The notes under the pieces: generated by a model
Seen by the model: the letters and a program-made list of their open reading frames with translations, nothing else
Databases searched by the model: none
Told to the model about the DNA's origin: nothing
Assembly: GCA_026413225.1 (NCBI GenBank)
Contig: CM048591.1
Span: forward strand, 35,495,803-35,559,802
Source of the DNA: Otis tarda
Lineage: Eukaryota > Chordata > Aves > Otidiformes > Otididae
Reading direction: 5' to 3'
DNA: 64,000 bases
Shown here: piece after piece, positions 24,369 through 38,400 of the stretch
Layout: the number at the start of each line of letters is the position of its first letter
Numbering within the stretch: position 1 is the first letter of the stretch
Position numbers and translations under genes: made by a program

Positions 24369-25215
24369 CGAAGTTGTCTCCCTTCCCCAGGCTCTGTAGA
24401 AATACGAGATTAGGACTGGGTCTTTTAAAGAATGAACACGAGGAGAACTTTTCAGGTGACGTGAAATACAAGTGCTAGGAATTTTTGCCTCCTTTTGGCG
24501 TGACTGGATGCTTCGATGACCCAGCAGGCACTTAGAAGAATGGAGAGGAGACGGGTCAAGTATATGAAATAGGTAGCTGCTTTGGCGCTTCTGATTTTTC
24601 CTGCGTCTGCTATGGACGGAAACCACAGCAAACTCGTAGTGTAATGAACAGCCTGTCCCTGTGAATGACCAAGTTTCCAGGGTATTTACCAGATTTCACT
24701 GTCTTTATTATTTGTGCATTTCCTATGCCTGTTGGAAGAGGGAAGGGTAAATGATCTATATAAGTATCAAAAACAGGTTTTCACAAAAATTGAATGGATA
24801 TGCCTCAACGTTATCTGTGGAAATGTCATTCTATTTTCTGGGTATTCGTCAGATACCTTAATTAGGCATGGACAGGATTTGCGGTGTCCACACTTCTTCA
24901 AGATTAGTTTTGACCCTTGAGCTGTAGAGAGCATGTTTCAAGCTCAGACAGTGATTCAAAAGGATTTTGCATTTTTTAGGATTTTGGATTTTTTTACACA
25001 AGTACCACGCACAACAAAGATTTTGAGTAACTTATGGTCATTCTGAAAAATTCAAAGGACTAATTAAGCCGTGATTTGGTGTCTTTTCTGTCAAAGGGGA
25101 GAGATAAGGAAAACCTAGTTAATTATTTCAGAGTCACGTTTTATCGTTCATAAAAACGCGTTTGCCCTTTTGAACCAGTGAAGGGCCAAGAAGTTGCCAA
25201 AAAATTGTGTTCACA

Positions 25216-25230
25216 CAGCCCCCTAGTGGT
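25216..25230. promoter_or_regulatory. CTCF-like motif (CAGCCCCCTAGTGGT)
   Basis: GCCCCCTAGTGG fits the reverse-complement core of the vertebrate CTCF consensus at all twelve positions I compared. It lies about 1 kb right of the CpG island, a common place for an insulator or loop anchor. Weaker relatives with one mismatch lie at 42,359-42,370 and 43,512-43,523, in the same orientation. Confidence 0.4.
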
Positions 25231-25813
25231 TAAAGCCTTGACAAATTCACATCCATGCCGCCTCACATGAAGGAGGGAGGGTCCAAAGCATGTTGATGCA
25301 GATTAAAAATGAAGTGCTGCAACCTTAGCTCGCAAAGGCGTGGTCACTTGCAAAGATATGCCATGCCCGTTACACGGCTAGTCTTTACTGTGAAGTTTCA
25401 CAGAAGTGAATCAAAGGCTATAAACAGTTACAGCTATGTGAAAGAAAAGGCTTATAGTAGGTAGACAGCCATTCAACTAAATTCGAACCCAGCTTTCCCT
25501 ACTACTTTGGAAAAGTGAGATTTTTTTTTAACGGGGGCTAGGCATTTGAAGGAGGTATTCCTTCACACACACTAAACCAGTAAACACAGTAATAATAACC
25601 TGTATCGCACACTATAGTTTTTTTTATCTAAGCTCTGATGAATTATGTCAAACAAAGAACCTGTTACATGATCATTAACAGCTTCCAGTTACTATATTTT
25701 TAAAGATTTTAAGTAGTTTTGTATGAAAATTAATAATGCCTCATGGAGTCATTCCTTTGTTATCTTGCTTGATATTTAATTCAACTTTTTAAAACCTCCT
25801 TTTTTTTTCCCAC

Positions 25814-25846
25814 CTGTCAATAAGCCAGTGGCTTTTGTATTGACAG
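25814..25846. repeat. Perfect 9-bp inverted repeat CTGTCAATA/TATTGACAG
   Basis: The arms at 25,814-25,822 and 25,838-25,846 are perfect complements. The 15-nt spacer itself holds a nested AAGCC/GGCTT pair, so most of 33 nt can pair. Each arm contains TGTCAATA/TATTGACA, which includes the TGACA core known for TALE homeodomain (MEIS/TGIF) sites, so it may be a pair of opposed protein-binding sites rather than an RNA hairpin. Confidence 0.5.
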
Positions 25847-28800
25847 TATATTACAGCCTCTTGAAAGCTGCTGAGGAGGTAAAATAGCTGGAGGCAAGTT
25901 GGCTGTTGGGAGTTTTGATTCTTGAGTTGACAGTATGAGATTACAGGATAAACATTGTGGAATAAGACATTTCTGCTCAAAAGATCAGCAGCAAAATAGC
26001 TAAGTGGTGACATTTGAATATACATCATCCTTGGGCTTCAGACTGAACAAGCTCCAAGCTTTTCCAAAATTTTGCATCTTTCAGAATCACACTTTCAGTC
26101 ACATACGCAATAGTGTTTTAAATTTGCATTGAGTTCTTGCTTTCAAATTTGCCTACAATTTGGTATGTTCTGAGATAATCCTAAGAAGACAGGGCCCTTG
26201 TTAAAATACTACACCATCCACCCGCACAGTGACTTCTGTTACTTTATATTGCTGTGGTGACTGTGCCATCAGGACATGTCGTAGAGATTGCAGGAAACGA
26301 CAGCATGTCTTGTAATTCAATGAACTCCTCAAAAGACAGCATGCAGTCACAGGACTGTCTCACAACTTCTCAAACTGTGTAATGATAATAAATTTTGGAG
26401 ATCATATATAAGGTCTCAGAGAGTAGGAGCAAAGCCTAAACTTCTTGCTTTTTAGACTACTGATACTTGTTAGTGAAGAGAGCAGTGTCTCTAACAATTT
26501 CAGCTTCATCAACAGAAATATCTATGCTATATAGCAAATACTTTCTCACTGTAGTTTTCCTTCAAAGCCAGGTACAACCAGCATAAAGAATTAGTAGTAC
26601 TCATTGGTCTGAGATTAATTAGCATGAACAAAATCAGTTAGAAAAGTATTTTTCTTCACTTTTATTTTGATTTTCCAGATTGGAGCGCTGAGATGTTGCA
26701 AGTTTGAGGTAGAAACTGCAGCTTGAGAGTAGTGGAAGTGTAAGTCATCTAAATTGTGATGTCTTCAGAGTGTGGTATTTCTCTGCTGTCTTGATCTTCC
26801 TTCTCATGTAAGGAACTTACAGTTCTCTTTAATCTTCTGCCCATTTTGCAAATCTGGAGTACAGAGGATGTGCCCAACCAACAGAGCAGAGGAGGGACAT
26901 AAGGCACCAATAGCCTATAAAGGGCTATAGCAACATTTCAGACTGAAATCCTCTGTATATTGATGGGTGACAAGGTGAGAAAGAAAGAGAATAGAATAAT
27001 TGGAATGTAAATGAAAAACCACTTTACCAGTAGAAAGAATCTGCAACAGAGAAATTATACTCAGTACTGAATATAAAACCTATTTTCTGTAATCCACAAC
27101 TAGTAAAGGGTAAAATAATCCAATTCATCATAGAAATAACCATTTTAGACCAACTTCATTATGAAGTCCTAATCGGGTTATTCATTTTATTCAGAAATAT
27201 GACAGTAGCATCCATGTGCATACTGAACATTCATACTAAGTTCCTATGCTGAGTATTACTCTACAATAGGTAGCATGGCTTATAGCATGACTTACACAGA
27301 AGGTTGGCTTGTACTTTCTGTTACGGATTTCTCTTTTTCAATTTTTAATTTTTTTTCTTCTTTTACTCTTTTAAAGTGTTTTTATTTGAGTTTTATGCTA
27401 GTTAATCTGTCAGATTCTGACATTTCAGGAGAACTTCAACCATTTTCAAGAATCTAATTAGGAAAGAATATCTGTGCATTTATTGTTAAAAAGAGTCTAA
27501 TGCTTTCCTTGGCAAACTATAATTTTCTGATATTTTAGAGGAGGAGTTTGAAATTTGACCTGATGTAGGCAGAGTATCAAGGACACTACTTCTGAAGGAG
27601 TTAACCTAAACTTAGCTATGGACCACAAGGACCTGAGCCAAGAAGTGAAAAACTAGTAACCAACTGAAACATTTTGTTTAAAATTAGTTGCTCAGGATTA
27701 CACAGGAGCTCAGAGACAGGGGTATAATATAATTCTCCAGGGTGGGATTGAACTGCTTCATCTTCTTTAACCTTATGCCTATCTTTCTCTTTGTGTTTCA
27801 TTCATCATACATCGTAAAATTTCAGCAGTAGGTTAAGCAGAAGTCTTAAGAAAGAAGCTTAATTCATTATACAGACATTTTTGTTTAGAGAACATCACCC
27901 ATTGTGTGTACTTGATACAGACAGGTCTTGCATGGAGAAAATAATACATGATCATGTAATTTCAGATACCATGTACTCATCACATGAAGGGGTGAGTTAA
28001 CGTATAGAGACTCATGATTATAACATTTCTTAACTTCTGAACAGAGAACATTCTAACCCTTGTTAACCAACTGACAAAATTCACTATAAAGTTTGTGAAA
28101 GTATGTCAAATAATAATACAGATACTTCAGTGTTCTGAGTAAAAACTCACTTTTGTCATTCAGGAAGTGACTTCAAGAGCAGCTAATTATGTTTCCTTTG
28201 CCTCTTGCATTAAAACATTGAAGGTGATTAGAAGTCTTTCCAGCACTTAAGTGTTGCTAGATCCTCCCAGTCATAATGGTGTTTTTGGAGGTGAAAAAGG
28301 TTGCCTGCCATATACCCATCTTCTTTCTCTTTGTATCCTCTGTACCCAGTCTTTTCTAACTCTAACCTGTTTTAGAGGTTATTACAATACAGTTTGATTT
28401 ATCCTAAACTTTCCCAAATGCATTAGTAGATGTTCTTAAAGACAAACGTACTTCCAGTACTTGAGCTTAGCTGAAAGAATATATATTAAGAGCAATAGAT
28501 ATAGATGTTTCTTTGTAGTTCTACAACAGCTTTTGTAAGGGACATTAGAAGGTTTTAAACATGAGCGAAGAAACAAAACTGTTCAACCCCCTTTAGAGAT
28601 TAAGTTTCAGCAACTTAAAGTAGTAAAGAAAGTAAAAATTCATATTTTGGATCTATTTGCTAGATCTATGGTCATCCTTTTTCCAATAAGAATACACACG
28701 TTTACACTTAAGAGCGCTCTAGATTGAAGTTTCTTCTTTCTCTGTTGTCACTTCCAATCTCTGTCCATCAAAATTGTTTTCTATAGCTAGTTAGAGACCA

Positions 28801-31178
28801 CACATAGTATTCTATATGTATTCTGGAATATATCTCAGCTTATCTCATACAACACTTGAGGGTATTTTTCCCCAGTGATCTCAGTGTTTTTCAGTTCTCT
28901 TAGTATTTTACCATTTGTTTTCCTTATAGTACTCCAGTCAAAAGTGATTGCCTTGGAGAGTTAGTTGTAAGCATGGTGGGAAAGTCTCTCTTTTTTTCTT
29001 ATCCAGTTTAACTGCTTTAGTCTTGAACTTTAATTGTTGATGGGATTTTACTTCTTTTATCCTGGTATTTTACAATGAGCATTTGTACACTTAGCTTGCT
29101 TTAATAAATGAGTTTTAGCAAATAAAGTGCCCCAATCACAGCTAATAGTGATTGGTGACTCAGTATCTTGAAAGCAACAAAAGTGTCAAATGGAATATTG
29201 CAGGGCAAGTCATAAAATATATCATGTCCAGTCTTGAAAGATTACTGCCAAGATTTCCCTACTTTTAGCAGAACAATTTTTGTACTATTTACACCTTGCT
29301 TAAATGGAGACTTAAAGTGGATATGGCAACCTAAGCTGATACAGGACAGGATATTAAAGCAGGCTTTAAATAAAGTGGCATAATGATTCCTCATGCATCG
29401 TAACTTCTTTATTCCTTTTTTATTTGTTTTATAATTGCTTCAAATATTAAAATACCATTGATCTTCATGTCAAGAGAAAGAAAAGAAGGCAGAAGAACTG
29501 ACAGCTTGATCCTTGCCTCCTTTCCAAAGACCAGCTTTCTGATTTTGACCTCTCCTAGTAGATGATTCAGCTGCTTTAACAGCAGATACTTAATAGGTCT
29601 TGGTTGGTCTTAATAGGTTAGAATGCCGGGTCATCTCGCTGCTCTTCAGTACGAATACTTTGTTGAGGACATCTACTAGACTTCTTTTCGGTCACGTATT
29701 TTGGCCAGGTGCAATTGCAAAAAGAAGGTTTAGGCTTTGCTATAGGCATTGCTTAAAATCTGAGAAACCTTTCATTTTTAAGGTACTTTTTCATCTGTGC
29801 ACTTCTGGATCATAAGCCAAATACTGTTTGGAATTGACAGTGCTATCCAGAGAGAACTCTAAATTTCCTTTCTGTTTCAGTTATGCAGGGCAGCTGTCTT
29901 TCATTATATTTGATTTCAAGGGTAGAAAAATGTGACTTTCTACTATGAAAGTTAATTTACAAATATGCTTAGAAAGACTTTCTATAATCCATCCTACTAG
30001 TACTGTCACTAAATACCTGTTTCAGAGCAGAGCTAGATGTGTGGAGGACAGGGCAATGGCTATAAAGAACAGACAAAGAGACCATTTGAAGGACTGCAAA
30101 AAACTCTTATTTGTGAAATACTCTCCCAGAAAGCCTGGTTATTCTTAGACTATGGCATTGAGTCTGTAGCAACTGACATTCTCTTTGTAAAATTATGCTG
30201 TATATGGTGAACATTTTAATTTGACCCTCTATTTCTGATTTCTTGGTACATCTAAAAACCTTCCATATGCATGTGTCCTGTGCCCTATGACTTCTGGAAA
30301 GGAATACACTGTGTACAAGCAAAGACTTTTTTTATACTTGATACACATAAGTTAAAAAAGTTGGTAGCACTCTGATTGCGTTTGTATTCTAGACACTTTA
30401 ATTTAAAATGTTCTAGTACTCAGAAGCATCAAAACAATTACAATAGTTGCTGCAAAACAATAGAAGCCATGTAATAAATCTGCTCCCCCCCATCTTGCTC
30501 TGTAAAACAGCTTTAAAACCTGTCCTAGTCCAAGGTGGCAAAACTGTTCCGCAGATCACTGTGATGAGGTCAAGTTTGTTCTGATTGACTTGTTACTGCC
30601 AATTAATGGGTAATGCACTGGTAGCAAATTAAATATATTACTGCTAAAGAAAAAAATGCCACAAGCTGTGAGATAAGAACTATGACAACTGTTACAAAAT
30701 CAAGATCTCAGCAGCAGTTACATGGCATCTTCAGTTCAGTGACATGACTAGCAAATAGAATATTTGAACTTAAAATATCAGCTTTACTACTCCATAGTCT
30801 GTAACTGAATAATCACAGAATTAGCTGAATCTTCAGATACATATGCCTAGCAGCTACAGTCTTGTGGGTTTTGGTGGTGTGGAAAGTACATGAATCCAAG
30901 CTTTATTGTCAGTGCCTCCCATAACATTATTGCTATTTCCTGTTTCAGTCTTTAATAATATAGGATAGGTTAGGGTTTCAATATGTTTTCTTCTCTTTTT
31001 TTTTTTTCCCCTGAAAGTTTAAAGAATGGTTGAAATACAGTCCAAGTCACATTTTTAGAAGGAAGCTGGATAGTTACTGTCTGCATTCTTCTCATTTCAC
31101 ATATTTCTCTTAACAGACAAAAAGTACTTCCTTGTAACTTCTTCAGCTTCTTTATATTCTTTCTTCTTCACAGAACAA

Positions 31179-31198
31179 ACACACACACACACACACAC
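31179..31198. repeat. (AC)10 microsatellite
   Basis: Ten uninterrupted AC units. Confidence 0.9.
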
Positions 31199-31809
31199 CA
31201 TTGCTTAGCGATTTATAAGAGAAGTTCATAGAATTGAAATCATTACTTAAAAAATGGGAGCTAAAATAAATCCTATCTATGAAAATAAGGATGAACTTTA
31301 ATTGGAGTGATACATTTCTGCAGAAGAAAGACACAGACATCTGGTTGTCCTTGTATAGTTTTAGGAGGCATTTATTCAGGAAATCTGTTGTAGAAGCATA
31401 CCAATGGATACATTCTTCCAGATTCCAGAGGAAAATGCTATTCATCAGCAGTGCAACTAGCTCAGAATAACTCATCTTGTAACAGAGAGGCATCAAAACA
31501 GATACATAATGACCTGCTACTAGTTCTCATAGTACTTCACTGTCTATTTGCCTTATACAAAACTATTTTGCACACCTCCAGTCTTTAAAGCCCTTTATGG
31601 TATTATTACAAAGGCTAGGCCAATCTGTCAATATAAAGTCACAACAGAATACTGGTATTGTGCCTTTTAGACAAAAATCAAGTGTAGTGATGGTGAGCAG
31701 GAGACAAACCATTCAGCATCACCACTGTATATGGCAAACAGGGATATATTACTTAATTTCAGACTGGATCTATGCAGTCTGTATGTCATCTTGAATTAAT
31801 GGAATTGCA

Positions 31810-32430
31810 GAGTTTTGGACCTGGATGAAATCTCAGGACTTCTGATCTGTTTTGAGACAGGATTAGTATGTGTAGAACATATCTTGATCCAGAATTTTCT
31901 AAAAATCCAACTATACCCTCCATAAGTGGTCTGCTCCAGTACTCCACTACCTTTAATGTTAGATTTTCCTAATAGGTAAACAAAATATTTTTTCCTTATA
32001 AATAAACTGATCCCTTCTTCTCCTGTCCTAGACAGACTTCAAAGCAGACTTCTGAATACTGGAAGACCTTTATCATGTTCTTTTCAGACTTCCACCTCCC
32101 CCGTAGACCAAACAATACCTTTTCCTTCAAGTATTCTTCACAGGTTGTATTTCTGAATACAGCACTCTTGTTGCCTTTCCCTGAATACTACTCAATTTAC
32201 CATAAATGTCAGCAAGTTAAGTGGACTGATTTGCAAATAGTTCTCTAGCTGAAGCTTCACATGATCCATAGATAACAGAGCAATCAGTGTATTTTAAATA
32301 CAATGTTCTTGGTAATACAGCTCAAAATGGCATTTGCCTTTTAATATCATACTGATCTAGTCAGTTTATGTTCTACTCTAACTTAATCTCCCGATCTTTA
32401 TTACTGTGATCCACAATATTCAAGATGCTA
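31810..32430 (-). mobile_element. Ancient CR1/L3-like LINE 3' fragment
   Basis: Read on the plus strand, the order and wording follow the reverse complement of a CR1/L3 3' region. A degenerate 'GGACC...GAAATCTCAGGACTTCTGATCTG' start is followed by 'CCAGTACTCCACTACCTTTAATG', 'TTTCCTAATAGGTAAAC', 'GATCCCTTCTTCTCCTGTCCTAGACAG', the 'CTCTTGTTGCCTTTCCCTGAATACT' segment, 'CTAGCTGAAGCTTCACATGATCC' and 'AATGGCATTTGCCTTTT'. Divergence is high, so boundaries are approximate. No reading frame survives. The minus-strand open frame just right of it (32,474-32,806) could be a continuation or chance. Confidence 0.6.
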
Positions 32431-32439
32431 GTCTTTTTT

Positions 32440-35400
32440 TTTTTATTATTTTTACCTTACTCTGTGTTGTTCTTTACAATCCCTTCTTATCCACTTTCAG
32501 TTTATCAGGATCGTAGAAAATATGCTTTACTCTGTCACCAAAGTTGTTAGTAAAATTATGATCAATTGTCAAAATTCCTCTGTTCCCGTAAGCTATGCAA
32601 TGTGTTTCAAGATATAGCTGAGCAAAGTAGTTGTGACTCTGCTGATCCAAAGATCGCCAGCTCAGTTCCAAAAAGAGTACAGATGTTATGAAGTAGGACA
32701 GAAATGAAGCATTATAATAAATGTTTTTACACGACTCTTGAAACCCATTGTAGATAGCCTTGTAGCTCTGTGCAGAATTAGCTTGTATCCTGAAAAGCTT
32801 ATCCATTCAGGTTTGCCAACAGAGCAAACAGAGTGGATTTACATCAACAAACTAGTGAAGACTTGTGCATTCTTCTGTGAAAACTAGCTTCCAAGACCTA
32901 CTCAGGATAACAATTTTTGAGGGTGCTAAGCTCTAGTTGGCTTGACATAGAGCTGTACATTCACTTAACATTAGTAGAAACACTTAACATTAGAAAAAAC
33001 TATATCCCCCATAACGACATATTGTCAAGTTTGAAAAATTAATTTAAAATTTCTTGGTATTTCATGCACAGCCCCCTTCTTTGTAAAATCACCCTAAGAA
33101 CAGCAACAGCTCAGTGTTTTCCTGCTGTGCATCTTCAGAGATTCTTGAATGAAAGATGTTATATACGCATAAACATAGCTATCGTTTGGTCAAGTATGCA
33201 AAACAGAGAATCAAATCGAAGTCTTTTGCACTGTCTTGCAGACCACTAACCACAGTAAAGATATTTGGCTGTCCCAGAACTAACATGTGATACTTAAGTC
33301 ATATCCAGACTGGGGATTTCTTAAATCACTATATTCTCAGGAAGCAATAATTTTTGGACTGCGGGCAGGATGATAGTTTTGTGTTCCTGTAAATCTCAGA
33401 TACTAGTTGTGATTACAGTATGAAATAAGAGATCTCTCCAGTGTGATGTTCACTAAATACATCTCATATCACACCCAAAAATAGAAATTTGTGAAACTTA
33501 TAGAACTGTCTGTTCAGAGTAGAAAAGTATTTGTTTGCAGAAATGTGTTTATGTAAGCAACAAGAACAAAGTCAAATAGCAGAATTAGTTTTCAGATAAA
33601 GGGTGCCCAAAGATACATAACACTTGCAAAGCTGCAAAGCTTACAGGTATATGAGAAGAAATTAGTTTATCTCATGCAGATAGTACTAGGCATCTGAATT
33701 TGACTTTTAAAGATTGTTCAGCATTTAAACTTGGTTATAGTATTCTTTAGGTTTATTAGGTTCTATAGTACAGAACCTAATAATAATAAAAGTTTTCAAG
33801 CCATGCAGGAAGTTTGGATCTGCAAATTAAATCTGATAGGTAGGTCAAGAGTATTAAATAATTTCACCCTGTGTTTTAGTGCAGAACTTGGGCACCATGA
33901 AACAGGGAATGGGTATACTTCATCCTGCTTGGTAATTTGTGTTGATGTTCGTGTGTCTTGTGAACTTCCCTCAATCATTTGTCATTAAAATCAGTTCTAC
34001 TGGCAGTCAGGTTTCCATGCTGAGAGCTGAGAAGGAAAATAGTTACGATTAAAGAGACATACAGCTGCTATTACTGATCCTGAATAGTTTATTTTGGACA
34101 CCCTAGATTATTACTTTCTTTTCTTTTTTTCCCACTTTTGGGTAAAAGCTTGGGTGTGTTCTTGAAAAAACAGGTCTCCAATGAGGGTGGAGAATGCCCA
34201 TTTGTTATCTGATTCTGTCTGCTGTTTCGGCAGCATAGTGTATTTGAGGTAAACAACAAGATTGAAAACAATGTTGTTGGTGGTGGTGGTGTTATTATTA
34301 TTACTTAAGACAATTAGATTATTTACTTTGATTTCCGCAAATGTAGGGTCTTTTAGTGTAAGAGAGCATAACCTAATTCAGACTAAATCCTGTTCTATAC
34401 TTTACAAGAAATTTCAGACTCTACATATTTTTTTCTCTCATTTTTCATAGGGTATTAAAATAAATTCTGTTTTTGCTTTCCCTTATTAATATTAATAGAA
34501 GAGCAAATAAGTGGAAGTAGATCATATTCAAAATTCTGTTGAATGCATGAAGTGAACAAAAGTAACTGCTTTTACTTCTCTTAGAAGGAACTAGTAGTCC
34601 ATCTCAGGAAGTAGTTAACTACTACTTTTCAAACACTTTGCGGAAATTTATGTTGATATTGTCTGGTAATGCAGTTTACATATCCTTAGCACGTCATCCA
34701 CATACAAAAAGTATATTGATATTTAATTATAAGCACATAGTTTAAAGAACACCTGTTGACACTAATTATTCAGTCCTCAGCGCTTAGTAACATTGACAGC
34801 TGCACTTCTAGACAGTCTACATGACTCAGGCACTTGTTTCATCCTACTGCAGAATTTCTTCTGTGAGTACTTGGAATTGCTCAGAATTGCTTCTCCCAAT
34901 GTATTTTGCTTTCAAAACTAATCTAGTACTTCCAAATGACTTATTTAGCTAAATGCTTTCTCTCTTTGTTCTAGTTGTGCTATTTTCTCATGTTATCATT
35001 GGCTTCTGCTTCTCCAGTCACCATAGACAGCCATATTCTCAAACTCTCTCTACTTCTTCCTCTGCTTTCCATCTTAGATGGTATGATCTCTAAAGAATAG
35101 TAACATTCAGTACAACTTCTCTTTTAACCCTGAAGCCACTTATCTTTGACTCTCTGCACTTCCATCCAGAGACTGAATTTCTTCTATTAATTAAAAATAA
35201 GGAAAAAGATAGAGTATTTAGATGAAACAAAATTGTCATGGAAATATAATATTGCTACACTCATTTTCCACATAAAATAATTTATATAACATATGTTAGT
35301 AAATATACTTTTTACTTTGGAGTGTCTTTTAGTAATAGCAAGCATGTCTTCTGGATCAAAGATGCTGTCATCTTAACATACATTATAAATTCTGTGTCTA

Positions 35401-38400
35401 CAAAAGTACTTTTCAAGATTGCATTTTTTTTTTACATATTAACAAAGATGCTATTCACAACCAGAGGTACATACCAAATCTGCAAATACTAGAAGCAGTT
35501 ACTCTAGAGGAGGAATGTCTCATGGGGCACTCCACGATTCTTGGGAAAATTAGGTTTGATTTTGTTTTCTTATTCTTTTTGTGTGACCTCAGCCAAGTTA
35601 CAGGCTCTTTGTGGTTCAATTCCTTCTGTGTAAAATGGGTGTTATAAAAAGTTTCCAACTTACAGGAGTAGAGAGATGTACACTCAGCTATAGCTATGAG
35701 ATTAAGACAGTCGTCATTAAATGTACTCCACTGCAATAGTGCAGTTTTTTACAAAAAGGAAAATTTTTAATCTGTACAGGAGATCAAGCTTTCTTGGGAC
35801 TGTGGAATTCTGTGCAAATCTTACCAATTTCTGCTCCAAATACAGGGTGCTTTTCCTGCCTTTGTTGCATCTAGCATAAACATATGGCAGGGTAAATTTT
35901 TATATAGTTACAGAAATATTCCAGAACACTCCAGTGTACACTCTTGCTGCTAGAAGAGGCTGAGAGGGCACAATAGGTGATAGATACAAATTACATTGCT
36001 GAGACACTGCTGAGATACAATTGTGAGAAGAGTAATGAAAAAGCTTAGTGTACGGAATCCATTTAATGGCTTGTAGCAAAGGCAGGCAAATGGAGATTAC
36101 AGTGCAAGGCAACCTAATAATATTTGTGAAGTCCCCTGTTAATGAAAGGAAAAAACTGAGCATGTAGAACAGATACAAAAGTATAAGAGCTTCCATATGA
36201 AATAAACAGGAATGGACAACAGAAAGGGAGACATGCTTTCTGTCTCTTTTTCTTAGCTTTCACTTTTTATGTCATTTTTGCAAGTAAGAAGTATTATAAC
36301 TCTATTTCTAATATAGTAAATGAATCCTTTTCCACAATGCAATTTAGACATGTTTTCTTTCCTGATTTGAGGTATACATTCAACTGTCTTTCAAATCTTT
36401 TACAGAGTTTTTTTACAGCATTTCTTGTTTTCCACTGTAATCTCATTTGCCTACCCTCCTTCCACTTTTCTTCTATTTGCTTCAAAGACAATCTTTGATG
36501 CTTTTGGATTTCATTTTCATTTAGTTCTGTATGTTGAAGAAATATTTCCCTTAAGATTTTAACACTATAAAAAAATTATACTAAATACAACATAGGTACT
36601 AGTGAAAAAACAATCAAATAATTTTACTTTGGAGAACTAGCGTGCACAACACTATGAGTTCCATCATGTAGTAAAATAACATGCTATGGTAATGGTCGTG
36701 ATGTCTAAGATGGTTCTTAATTTTCTGTGTGGATGCTTTTCTTCCTTTCCTAAAAGAATGCTCCTAAAAGCATTCAAATACAACTAGCAAATCACATGCC
36801 TTTGTAACATTTGGGAGCAGAAAAAGGTTCCTGGTCCATTTACTATCTACTTTAGGTCTATATACTTCATATTACTCCAGAATATGACCAGCAATGAAAA
36901 GGCATAAACACTTTGCAGCTACTGAAAGTTGCATCATTACAAGACTCCCGTCCTTCCTTTATGGAAACAAGTCATTCATACAGTACTCTGAGAAGGCAAC
37001 AACTATGTAGTGAAGAGTACCAATTCATCAAGGTGGGGGAAGAATTTGGATATAAACGTGTTCAGTCTTAGGGAGGGGAAAATCTGCAGGGCAACATATT
37101 ACAAGCAGTTAGAAAGAGAAGTATTTATAGAATCCAGCAAAGCTGAAGCAAATAAAGTGACAAATCTCAAAGGGGATGAAGAAAAGTGGCCCATGAGGAA
37201 GACGGCAAGTTATTGTCACGTGGCAAGGATCAGCAAGAGTCAGAGAAGACACCAAGAAGCATTTAGTTAACTGCTGAAGGAGACTAATATCAGCAGAAAA
37301 AAGATCATCGTAGGGTCAGTTGTAGGGTCACTGATTTCGGAAAACAAATATTTAGAGGAAAATGCACATGGAAAAACATTTAGCCTGTTATCAAAGAAGC
37401 TGTGTTCATAGAAGTTGTGTACTTACTAATTATCAGAGTGAAAAATAGAATAAAGAGACCAAAGAGGTGCCACAAATACAAATAGTAAGTAATGCATAGG
37501 GCACCACAGTAGAACAAGCTCAGGCCTGTAGAAATAAACTGAGAGCCAGAGAGGATTCAGTGTTGGAGGGAACCCTAGATGCTAGGTATAGAAGCCCATG
37601 GGATTTGTTCTGTATTCTTTTGGACTGTCTACGTGTGGCTTACTTTACAACAGGTCTTTCCATCCCTTCTCAGATTCAAAAGTATTCTGGTAATTTAATT
37701 TATTATTTACTTAATAGAAACCTGTCAAATGTCAATGAAACATTACAAGAGACAAAGCTGCAAGGACATAAAAGGCTTTTACTACTTGAGATAGTGCTGA
37801 TTCTACTCTTCAGGAAGTAGATCCTATTGACTACCAAGTCCTTGGTTTGAAACACCTAGTCTTGATAAATCTCTGACCTCCTGGTTTTACTCCCCTTTCT
37901 TCCCCTCCCCTGAAGATACTATTTTCCTTGTACGCCTTCAGATTGATTAGTCTCTAGTCAGAGTAAGTGGTAGGAAAATGGAAACAAGGGTTTTTCTCAG
38001 GTATTCATTCAAGGTTTTCATGGAGTGGTGAAAAATATTCTGATTGTGAACATCCGTAGCTGCAGCCAACAGTTCACCTATGTATCCACCATGTCTTTCC
38101 ACATTTTCAGCAATATTGGACGCATTTTTGATTCCAGAAGTTAAAGTATGTCAATATAGAAGAGCAGATCCTTCACTTTTGGTGAGGAAAAGTGAGTTTA
38201 GTCACTAACCTTTTATGGGACAAAGTGATATTCAGTCACTTTATGTGGGAGGAGAAGACAAAAGAAAACAATGGTGACGACAAAAAAAAAGCATGTTTGG
38301 CAAAAGTTTGCACCACTGATATGGGGCCAACTGCAAAAATAAATACTTGTGCTTAAGAAGAAAAGGCCGGACAGTAAAATGTCTTTTGATCCTGTGATTT

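Larger units (their letters stand above)
24480..31800. other. AT-rich non-coding DNA right of the CpG island
   Basis: No recognisable gene or large repeat. It contains a CTCF-like motif, a strong short inverted repeat and a CA microsatellite, listed separately. Open frames reach at most about 115 codons and carry no family signature. Confidence 0.5.

Noticed and set aside
32474-32806. 110-codon minus-strand frame beside the ancient CR1
   Set aside because: Chance length. It may be a LINE relic. No recognisable domain.
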